From: JAGXOF01 sp046545575
GTDB lineage: Bacteria > Chloroflexota > Dehalococcoidia > SZUA-161 > SpSt-899
Reading direction: 5' to 3'
NCBI GenBank assembly: GCA_046545575.1
Contig: JBKGZM010000033.1
Span: 1 to 20,500 of the forward strand
Length of the DNA: 20,500 nucleotides
The notes under the pieces were generated by a model. It worked only from the letters and a program-made list of their open reading frames with translations, was not told where the DNA came from and ran no database searches. Both the position numbers and the translations under genes were made by a program. How positions within the stretch are numbered: the stretch's first letter is position 1; each line of letters starts with the position of its first letter. Below, piece after piece: positions 14,407 through 20,500 of this stretch.

Positions 14407-15707
14407 GTCTTATCACTATTGGCATTATAGGGGTTGTAGTTCTTCTCTTGCTTTTTGCTCTGGGGATGCCAGTGGCCTTTGCCATGGCTCTGGTCGGCTT
14501 TGCTGGCTTTGCTTACCTGGTTTCACCGGGTGCCGGGTTCGAACTGCTGGCAGTAGAGATATTCGAGAACTTTTCATCTTACTCCCTTACGGTCATCCCT
14601 ATGTTTGTGTTTATGGGGACCATAGCATTCGAAGCGGGGATCAGCAGGAGACTCTATGATGCGACTTATTCAATATTCGGGCAAATGCGCGGCGGATTGG
14701 CGATAGCCACTGTAGGGGCATGTGCGGGATTCTCCGCTATCTGTGGATCAACCAATGCTACTGCCGCTTCCATGGCTAGAGTAGCCCTGCCGGAAATGCA
14801 AAGACACGGCTATGGGGATACGCTCGCTACTGGATGTGTTACCTCAGCAGGAAGCCTTGGTATACTTATACCCCCAAGTGCCTTACTTATTGTCTATGGT
14901 GTATTGACCCAGCAAGCTATAGGTGAGCTTTTTATAGCTGGTGTTCTTCCTGGTATACTCCTCGCCTCGCTCTTTATCATAACAGTTATCATCCTCTGTT
15001 GGCGTAACCCTGCCCTTGGTCCAGCAGGACCTGCAACAACCCTCAAACAAAAAGTAACAGGACTTAGCGGGGTTACTGAAATGCTTGTGTTGTTTATCAT
15101 GGTAATGGCAGGGTTATTCCTCGGATGGTTCAGCCCCACCCAGGCCGGAGGCGCGGGTGCCGCTGGGGCCCTTATAATCGCATTGGTGAGGAGAGAAATG
15201 GGCTGGCGGGGATTTGTTAATGCCGCCAAAGACGCACTACTAATCACCTGTATGGTCATGTTAATTGTGGCCGGCGCTATGATTTTCGGCAAGTTCGTAG
15301 CCGTAACTAAAATCCCGTTTGTCCTGTCCGACTGGGCGGGCAATCTCCCCATTCCCGCAATAGCCATTATGGCTATAATAGTTTTTATCCACCTGATAGG
15401 GGGCTGCTTTATGGATGCCTTCGCGCTGATCGTGCTTACAGTCCCTATCGTTTATCCGGTGGTTTTGGCTCTGAACTACGACCCTGTATGGTTTGGCATC
15501 ATTATTGTGCTGGTCGCAGAGATGGGCACAATTACCCCTCCTGTGGGTATCAATGCGTACGTCGTTAGCGGAGTAGCTGAGGACGTCCCTCTTACCACGA
15601 TATTCAAAGGTATATTCCCATTCTTGGGCGCGCTGATAGTGGCTACAATACTACTGCTGGCCTTCCCTGAAATCGCTACTTTCCTGCCCAGTTTCATGAC
15701 TTACTGA
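14403..15707 (+). CDS. dctM: TRAP transporter large permease (DctM family)
   Basis: The large, ion-coupled membrane subunit of the TRAP transporter. The 434 residues form about 11-12 hydrophobic segments. Family signatures include GMPVAFAMALVGFAG (21-35), AGFSAICGSTNATAASMARVALPEM (109-133), GSLGILIPPSALLIVYG (149-165) and EMGTITPPVGINAYVVSG near the C-terminus (about 375-392). The start overlaps dctQ by 4 bp. The stop is 38 bp from that of convergent ligA, with no hairpin I can see in the gap. The ATG has GAGG about 10 nt upstream and depends on coupling. Confidence 0.95.
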   Translation: MSLITIGIIGVVVLLLLFALGMPVAFAMALVGFAGFAYLVSPGAGFELLAVEIFENFSSYSLTVIPMFVFMGTIAFEAGISRRLYDATYSIFGQMRGGLAIATVGACAGFSAICGSTNATAASMARVALPEMQRHGYGDTLATGCVTSAGSLGILIPPSALLIVYGVLTQQAIGELFIAGVLPGILLASLFIITVIILCWRNPALGPAGPATTLKQKVTGLSGVTEMLVLFIMVMAGLFLGWFSPTQAGGAGAAGALIIALVRREMGWRGFVNAAKDALLITCMVMLIVAGAMIFGKFVAVTKIPFVLSDWAGNLPIPAIAIMAIIVFIHLIGGCFMDAFALIVLTVPIVYPVVLALNYDPVWFGIIIVLVAEMGTITPPVGINAYVVSGVAEDVPLTTIFKGIFPFLGALIVATILLLAFPEIATFLPSFMTY

Positions 15708-15745
15708 ATAAGGAAAACCCGGAAGCAAAACTCGACCCAATATGC

Positions 15746-17755
15746 TCAGTCGCCCATCCCCACAAGCCGTAGAAACTCCTCCTCGCTCAGGACTCGAGTT
15801 CCTAAAGACTGAGCCTTATCCAGTTTGGAGCCCGGATCTGCACCCGCCACAAGGTAGGTGGTCTTCTTGGTAACGGAGCTACCAGCCTTGCCTCCTAGAT
15901 CCTTTACCTTTTCCTCGGCCTGCTCACGGGTAAACGTTTCCAGTCTCCCCGTGATCACGATTTCCTGCCCTGCCAGCGGCTGCTCCCGGGGTTTCTCGAC
16001 CTCAGATTCCAACCTGAGTCCAGCCTTTCTCAGCTTCTCGACGATCTGGCAATTACGCTCCTGACTGAAAAACGTTACAACACTCTTCGCAGCTTTTGGC
16101 CCAATACCGGAAACAGCGAGCAAATCATTTTCCGTTGCCCTCATCAAATTGTCCATGCTACCAAATGCGCTTTCCAGAATATCCGCCATTTCCGAGCCTA
16201 TATACCGGATACCAAGCGCGAAAATGACTCTCGATAGAGGCCTTTCTTTGCTCTTCTCAATTGAGTCCAGCACGTTGGATGCGCTCTTATCACCCATTCT
16301 CTCCAGCTTGAGCAGGTCCTCATGTTTTAGGGAATAAAGGTCAGCTACATCATTGACCAGCCCGGCATCGAGTAAGGCAGCAGCCAGCTTCTCCCCTATC
16401 TGGTCTATATCCATAGCCCCACGGGATACAAAATGCTTTAGCAATTCATAAACCTGGGCAGGGCAGGCCGCATTCGGGCACCGGAGCATAACCTCTTCCT
16501 CCGGTCTGAATAAATCTGAGCCACACACCGGACAGTGAGAGGGTATGGAAAATACCTTCTCTTCCCCTGTTCGAGTACTGGTAACAGGTGAGACCACTTC
16601 GGGGATCACATCGCCAGCCCGCTGAACCACTACCGTGTCGCCGATGCGGATATCTTTGCGATGGATATCCTCCTCATTGTGGAGAGCAGCTCTCCTCACC
16701 ACTGCACCACCTACAGTCACCGGCTCCAGAATGGCATAGGGATTAATCGAGCCCGTGCGCCCCACATTAATGCCAATATCCAAAAGTTTGGTTGTAGCTT
16801 GAACTGCAGGGAACTTGTAGGCAATAGCCCACCGGGGTTCGCGTCCCACAAACCCCAATTCCTGCTGTAACGCGAACTGGTTGATCTTCACTACCACACC
16901 GTCAGCCTCGTATGGTAGTTGTTCCCGCTCCTCAAGCCAACGATGATAGTAATTCTCCACTTCCGTAAGATTACTAAAGAGAGCATTGTTGGGATTTGTC
17001 TTGAACCCCAATGACTTAAGATACTCCATCGTTTCCCAATGAGTATCCGGCACAGACCCTTCGGCATAACCCAATCCATAGATATAGATATCCAGAGGGC
17101 GCCTAGCGGTCACTCTGGAATCAAGCTGCCTCACCGAACCAGCAGCAGCATTGCGCGGGTTGGCAAAGAGCTGCTCTCCCCGTTCCTCTCTCTCCTTATT
17201 CACCTCCTCAAACCCTTTCCTGGACAGGTAAACTTCCCCCCTGACCTCGAATCTGCGAGGGGCATCTGAACCCACTCTAAGAGGTATACTACGAATTGTT
17301 TTCAGGTTTTGCGTTATATTCTCACCGTTGTAGCCATCACCTCTCGTGGCCCCGGTCGTAAGGACGCCGTCAACATAGGTCAGGGCCACCGCCAGGCCAT
17401 CCATCTTTAGTTCACAAACCAGATCAAAGTCCTCATGTCCCAGCATCCTGACAACCCTGTTGTACCAAGCCCTCAGCTCATCGGAGTTGAATGCATTCCC
17501 CAGACTCAAAAGAGGTACGGGGTGTTCCACTACTCCAAACTCCTCAACCGGCGGAGCACCTACACGCCGGGTAGGAGAATCAGGGGTAACCAGCTCGGGA
17601 TGTCCAGCCTCAAGATTCTGGAGTTCACGCATTAATCCATCATACTCGGCATCGCTTATCTCCGGGCTATCAAGCGCGTAGTAACGGTAATTATGGTGGT
17701 TGATCTGCTCCCGCAGATGCTCAATCCTTTTCTCGACTTCTTCGTAACCGGTCAT
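15746..17755 (-). CDS. ligA: NAD+-dependent DNA ligase LigA
   Basis: LigA seals nicks during replication and repair using NAD+. From ATG 17755 it has 669 residues, the family's usual length. Order: Ia domain (1-70, YxxYY-type region at 23-26), adenylation domain with catalytic Lys117 in ELKMDG, RGEV (172-175) and YEADGVVVKIN (282-292), OB fold, a zinc finger (Cys408, 411, 426, 431), helix-hairpin-helix repeats (about 450-590) and a BRCT domain (about 594-669). An open frame continues 91 codons upstream, but GGGGGTGA 6 nt before ATG 17755 and the homology start favour this ATG. The extension would overlap the divergent DUF123 gene. A GTG three codons upstream is a minor alternative. Confidence 0.96.
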   Translation of the reverse strand: MTGYEEVEKRIEHLREQINHHNYRYYALDSPEISDAEYDGLMRELQNLEAGHPELVTPDSPTRRVGAPPVEEFGVVEHPVPLLSLGNAFNSDELRAWYNRVVRMLGHEDFDLVCELKMDGLAVALTYVDGVLTTGATRGDGYNGENITQNLKTIRSIPLRVGSDAPRRFEVRGEVYLSRKGFEEVNKEREERGEQLFANPRNAAAGSVRQLDSRVTARRPLDIYIYGLGYAEGSVPDTHWETMEYLKSLGFKTNPNNALFSNLTEVENYYHRWLEEREQLPYEADGVVVKINQFALQQELGFVGREPRWAIAYKFPAVQATTKLLDIGINVGRTGSINPYAILEPVTVGGAVVRRAALHNEEDIHRKDIRIGDTVVVQRAGDVIPEVVSPVTSTRTGEEKVFSIPSHCPVCGSDLFRPEEEVMLRCPNAACPAQVYELLKHFVSRGAMDIDQIGEKLAAALLDAGLVNDVADLYSLKHEDLLKLERMGDKSASNVLDSIEKSKERPLSRVIFALGIRYIGSEMADILESAFGSMDNLMRATENDLLAVSGIGPKAAKSVVTFFSQERNCQIVEKLRKAGLRLESEVEKPREQPLAGQEIVITGRLETFTREQAEEKVKDLGGKAGSSVTKKTTYLVAGADPGSKLDKAQSLGTRVLSEEEFLRLVGMGD

Positions 17756-17794
17756 GGTACTCACCCCCTGAGCCCATAGTTGAGTTGTTTTAAC

Positions 17795-17800
17795 AGTATA
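17795..17800 (-). promoter_or_regulatory. Candidate -10 box of ligA
   Basis: TATACT on the minus strand, about 40 bp before the ligA start. The -35 region (TTAATA after 18 bp) is a poor match. On the plus strand the same bases read TATAAC (17797-17802), possibly serving the divergent gene. Confidence 0.35.
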
Positions 17801-17827
17801 ACACAGTCGAAGGGTTGGTATTAACAG

Positions 17828-18316
17828 TTGCAGACTTTGACGTCTCTGTACCAGCGGTTCTACAATAAGAGCGTGCAGAAGGGAAGCTATGTCCTTGTTA
17901 TGGAGCTTCACCAGGAGAGTACCATCATGGTAGGAAGACTGGGGCCGTTCCTGTTTCCAGCAGGGTACTATCTGTACATGGGCAGCGCACTTGGCGGGCT
18001 TTCCCAACGAATCAACCGATACCTGCAAGAGAAAAGGAACCTACACTGGCACATCGACTATCTACTGGAACAGGCAAAAATTATGGAGATATGGTATACC
18101 ATTACCTCACAGCGGATGGAATGCCAGTTCGCTCAAGCTGCCTGTGCCCTGCCGCGAGCCAGTGTCCCTGTTAAAGGTTTCGGGGCATCCGACTGCAAAT
18201 GTGACTCTCACCTAATTCACCTACATGAGAGACCAACAATAGCCCCCTTGAAAGAATCACTGGAAACGCTGACCGGTTGCGGGGTTGCCCTTGAGCCCTT
18301 TATAATGGAACGGTGA
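17828..18316 (+). CDS. DUF123 GIY-YIG-fold protein
   Basis: A 162-residue DUF123 protein, a family with a GIY-YIG-like nuclease fold and no settled function. Visible motifs are KGSYVLVMEL (18-27), GYYLYMGSALGGLSQRINRYL (46-66), HWHIDYLL (73-80), MEC (116-118) and GFGASDCKCDSHL (about 137-149), all matching the family. The start is uncertain. TTG at 17828 gives the longest form but has no good ribosome site, and GTG at 17873 would start directly before the conserved core. The gene is divergent from ligA and followed 50 bp later by the metallo-beta-lactamase-fold gene in the same direction. A role in nucleic acid cleavage is only a fold-based inference. Confidence 0.85.
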   Translation: MQTLTSLYQRFYNKSVQKGSYVLVMELHQESTIMVGRLGPFLFPAGYYLYMGSALGGLSQRINRYLQEKRNLHWHIDYLLEQAKIMEIWYTITSQRMECQFAQAACALPRASVPVKGFGASDCKCDSHLIHLHERPTIAPLKESLETLTGCGVALEPFIMER

Positions 18317-18366
18317 GCGCATTTGACAAGATGCCTCGAAAACATTTTTGATAGGAGTGCGAATTT

Positions 18367-19026
18367 ATGAAGTTGACCGACAATCTGTTCTACTACCCCG
18401 AACACCAGATGCTGGATTCCAACACGTATGTTATTAAAGACAACACCACAGTGCTTTTCGATCCGGGGCTCGAGCAGGCTCTGCCTGCACTTGTGGAGGA
18501 CATGAAAAGGGACGGTATCAACCCCGAGGATATCGATATCGTAGCCAATACCCACCTCCACGGCGATCATTGCTGGGCGGACGAGGCACTCAAGAATATG
18601 TCCGGTGCCAGGATACTACTTCATCAACTGCAGCGCCAGCACTTCGATACCACAGTAACCAAGGTATCGAACTTCTTTGGAATGCCGTCATTTGAGCTAA
18701 AGGAAGACGGCTACCTAGATGAAAAACTAAACACTGGCAATTTGGAGTTTGAACTACTCCAGAAACCCGGGCATTCACTGGATAGCATCTGCTTCTATTG
18801 CAGAAAAGAAGGTATCCTGATCTGCGGTGATGTAATTTTCAACGGGAGCGTAGGCAGGACAGACCTCCCCGGAGGAAGCGGGAATCAACTCAAGCAAAGC
18901 ATCGAGGGACTATCACAGCAGCATGTTGAGTACCTGCTTCCAGGACATATGGATATCGTAAAGGGAGCTGACAGAGTCAAGCGCAACTTCGAGCTTATAA
19001 AAACACAGCTGTTCCCGTGGATCTAG
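18367..19026 (+). CDS. Metallo-beta-lactamase-fold hydrolase
   Basis: A 219-residue hydrolase of the metallo-beta-lactamase superfamily, glyoxalase II-like in layout. Metal ligands are visible: THLHGDH with His63, His65, Asp67 and His68, then PGHS with His136, CGDVIF with Asp155, and LPGHMD with His194. A set of this kind usually binds two metal ions. The substrate could be a thioester, a lactone or a persulfide; sequence alone does not tell. TAGGAG precedes the ATG. It lies 50 bp after the DUF123 gene and its stop is 4 bp from that of convergent argC. Confidence 0.9.
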   Translation: MKLTDNLFYYPEHQMLDSNTYVIKDNTTVLFDPGLEQALPALVEDMKRDGINPEDIDIVANTHLHGDHCWADEALKNMSGARILLHQLQRQHFDTTVTKVSNFFGMPSFELKEDGYLDEKLNTGNLEFELLQKPGHSLDSICFYCRKEGILICGDVIFNGSVGRTDLPGGSGNQLKQSIEGLSQQHVEYLLPGHMDIVKGADRVKRNFELIKTQLFPWI

Positions 19027-19030
19027 TTTC

Positions 19031-20050
19031 CTAGGGATATACCGGCAGTGCTTCCAGGCCCATCCCTTCAGGGAAGCCGAGCATCAGATTCATGTTCTGC
19101 ACTGCCTGCCCCGCCCCACCCTTCACCAGGTTGTCGATGCAGCTTATTACGACCAGCCTGCCCGTCCTCTCATCAACGGTGGGATGGATTAGGCAGAGAT
19201 TACTCCCCCAGGTGTATTTGGTACCGGGCGGGTTGTCAACAACGCGGACAAACTGCTCGTCACGGTAGAAATCACGATAAACATTCCTGATCGTCTCCGC
19301 ATCAGCGCTTTTCTTCAAAATTGCGTAGCATGTACTCAATATACCACGGGTCATCGGCACAAGGTGAGGCACAAAGGACGCGGAAATCCTGACCTCAGTT
19401 TGGCCTTGGAGCTCCTGCACGATCTCAGGCAAATGCCGGTGACCTTGAAGCGCATAGGCAGCGGTATTCTCATTGGCCTCCGCATAATGAGTTTTCAGGG
19501 CAAGCGCCCTGCCAGCTCCAGAGACTCCGCTCTTGCTGTCGATGATCACATCAGGATTCACCAGACTCTCTGCCACCGCAGGAGCAAGGGCAAGGATGGC
19601 CCCGGTCGGATAACACCCCGGATTGGCCACCAGCCGGGCTTCTGCAACCTCGGCACGATGGAGTTCCGGTAAACCATAAACCGCCTCATTCAACAACTCC
19701 GGCGCAGGATGAGTAACATTGTACCAGCTCTCATATTCATCCGCGTCCTTGAGCCGGAAGTCAGCACTTACGTCGATTACCTTCACATCCTGCTCCAGAA
19801 GGTCCACCACCGACTGAGCGCTTGCGCCATGAGGCAGAGCTGAAAACGCAAAATCCACATCGCCGAGCTCTTCTTCGATCATCAGGTCAGCATCGGCCAT
19901 GTGAGGGAAAACCTCTTCCAGTCTCTGCCCCGCAGCACTCCTGCCGGTCACAGACACCAGGTTAACACCCGGATGATGGTGCAACAGCCTCGCCAGATCG
20001 ATTCCGATGTAACCGGTGACGTTCAGTATTCCTGCATTGATTTTCTCCAT
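19031..20050 (-). CDS. argC: N-acetyl-gamma-glutamyl-phosphate reductase
   Basis: ArgC reduces N-acetyl-glutamyl-phosphate to the semialdehyde with NADPH, the third step of arginine synthesis. From ATG 20050 it has 339 residues. The nucleotide loop is GILNVTG (7-13), where family members usually have GxxGxxG, so the middle Gly is Asn10. Catalytic Cys146 lies in VANPGCYPTGA (141-151), with SGVSGAGR and VPHLVPMTRGI also conserved. GGGGGTTCAA gives a fair ribosome site before the ATG. A TTG at 20068 overlapping the upstream stop is an alternative start, adding six residues. It is the second gene of a leftward pair after the metallopeptidase. The remaining arginine genes are not in the window. 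Confidence 0.94.
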   Translation of the reverse strand: MEKINAGILNVTGYIGIDLARLLHHHPGVNLVSVTGRSAAGQRLEEVFPHMADADLMIEEELGDVDFAFSALPHGASAQSVVDLLEQDVKVIDVSADFRLKDADEYESWYNVTHPAPELLNEAVYGLPELHRAEVAEARLVANPGCYPTGAILALAPAVAESLVNPDVIIDSKSGVSGAGRALALKTHYAEANENTAAYALQGHRHLPEIVQELQGQTEVRISASFVPHLVPMTRGILSTCYAILKKSADAETIRNVYRDFYRDEQFVRVVDNPPGTKYTWGSNLCLIHPTVDERTGRLVVISCIDNLVKGGAGQAVQNMNLMLGFPEGMGLEALPVYP

Positions 20051-20064
20051 TTGAACCCCCGCTA

Positions 20065-20436
20065 TCAATATCGACCCATATCCCTCAGCCTCGCATCGCT
20101 TATACCGAAGTAATGGGCTATCTCATGCTGCACTGTGCGCTGGATTTGCCGTACTATCGCCCGATCCTCAGAGCGGCAGTGCATCTCGATGGGCTTCTGG
20201 AAGATGGTAATCTGGTCAGGTAAGACCATGGTATAGCCGTGCCCACGGTTAGTAAGCGGCACACCTTCGTACAGCCCCAGGAGGTCCTGCCGGCGTTTTA
20301 TCCCTACTTTACCCATTTGCTCTCGCGTCGGCCAATCCGCTACCATCACGGCGACATTCTGCAGCCTCTCACTCAGCTCCGGCGGCAGTCCCGCCAGAGC
20401 CTCATCAACGAGTTCATGAAACCGATCTCTTTCCAT
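20065..20436 (-). CDS. Small zincin-like metallopeptidase family protein
   Basis: A 123-residue protein of the short metallopeptidase family sometimes labelled DUF1025 or MetalloPept-6. HEIAHYFGISD (104-114) is a HExxHxxGxxD zinc motif with His104, Glu105, His108 and Asp114. GHGYTMVLPDQITIFQKPIE (65-84) is the conserved beta strand region preceding it. There is no signal peptide, so it acts in the cytoplasm. The substrate is not known to me. The stop overlaps the longer possible argC start, so the two are probably co-transcribed. The start has only a distant ribosome site (GGGA). An inverted repeat lies 26-56 bp upstream. Confidence 0.85.
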   Translation of the reverse strand: MERDRFHELVDEALAGLPPELSERLQNVAVMVADWPTREQMGKVGIKRRQDLLGLYEGVPLTNRGHGYTMVLPDQITIFQKPIEMHCRSEDRAIVRQIQRTVQHEIAHYFGISDARLRDMGRY

Positions 20437-20461
20437 AACTGCTAATCCCGACTTCCTGCAT

Positions 20462-20492
20462 TTTCAGGGAATTTAGGCACGAATTCCCGAAA
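20462..20492. repeat. Inverted repeat upstream of the metallopeptidase gene
   Basis: TTTC-A-GGGAATT (20462-20473) pairs with AATTCCC-GAAA (20482-20492), 11 pairs with one bulged A, around an 8-base loop. It lies just upstream of the leftward pair, near the window edge. It may be an operator, a leader hairpin or the terminator of a gene outside. Confidence 0.4.
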
Positions 20493-20500
20493 TCAGGGCA

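Noticed and set aside
14894..15367. 157-residue ORF on the minus strand
   Set aside because: It is antisense to dctM membrane segments and has no ribosome site or domain.
17756..18028. 91-codon N-terminal extension of the LigA frame, starting at 18028
   Set aside because: It has no ligase homology, overlaps the conserved part of the divergent DUF123 gene, and the ATG at 17755 has a good ribosome site and gives the family's length.
1..20500. tRNA, rRNA, CRISPR array, insertion sequence or phage genes
   Set aside because: No cloverleaf-like sequence, rRNA segment, regularly spaced repeat, transposase or integrase motif was seen in the gaps.

Overview
The window is about 49% G+C by eye and carries ordinary bacterial genes: branched-chain amino acid and arginine synthesis, the nusA-infB-rbfA-truB translation operon, and NAD+-dependent DNA ligase. 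It also carries an ABC-2 exporter with a NEW3-domain surface protein, a tripartite TRAP transporter and lipoproteins with classical lipoboxes. There are sigma70-type promoters and strong Shine-Dalgarno sites. The mix, and the wording of several proteins (IlvD of the PGHxHL type, ArgC starting with an N-V-T-G nucleotide loop, the NEW3/ABC-2 module), reminds me of Chloroflexota, class Dehalococcoidia. That placement is from memory of related proteins, not a computed result. I see no rRNA, tRNA, CRISPR array, insertion sequence or phage gene.

Left part (1-6321). ilvD runs leftward off the edge of the window. It is divergent from a rightward operon nusA-ylxR-infB-rbfA-truB, and both sides have a good promoter in the shared 239-bp gap. 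The operon is tight: ylxR/infB and infB/rbfA overlap. rimP, which usually precedes nusA, is absent from this spot. The nusA leader starts with a terminator-like hairpin.

Middle left (6340-9482). A leftward three-gene unit encodes an anchored extracellular NEW3-repeat protein, an ABC ATPase and an ABC-2 permease. It converges on truB.

Accessory region (9483-15707). Three rightward units each have a near-consensus promoter and an untranslated leader: a nitroreductase (leader about 95 nt), a tandem rhodanese lipoprotein (about 295 nt) and a TRAP transporter dctP-dctQ-dctM (about 135 nt). Each leader holds at least one very small ORF or start-stop element. Between the rhodanese gene and dctP lie an apparently decayed ORF, a very strong hairpin and a 14-bp perfect palindrome. 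A second strong hairpin separates dctP from dctQM and probably sets their expression ratio.

Right part (15746-20500). ligA (leftward) is divergent from a small DUF123 GIY-YIG protein gene, followed by a metallo-beta-lactamase-fold hydrolase gene. The latter converges, with 4 bp between stop codons, on a leftward pair: a small M-zincin-like metallopeptidase gene and argC.

The housekeeping genes are conventional. The parts most worth a second look are the NEW3/ABC-2 exporter, the structured leaders of the accessory genes, and the decayed ORF with its neighbouring hairpin and palindrome. I found no clear evidence of a wholly new system.
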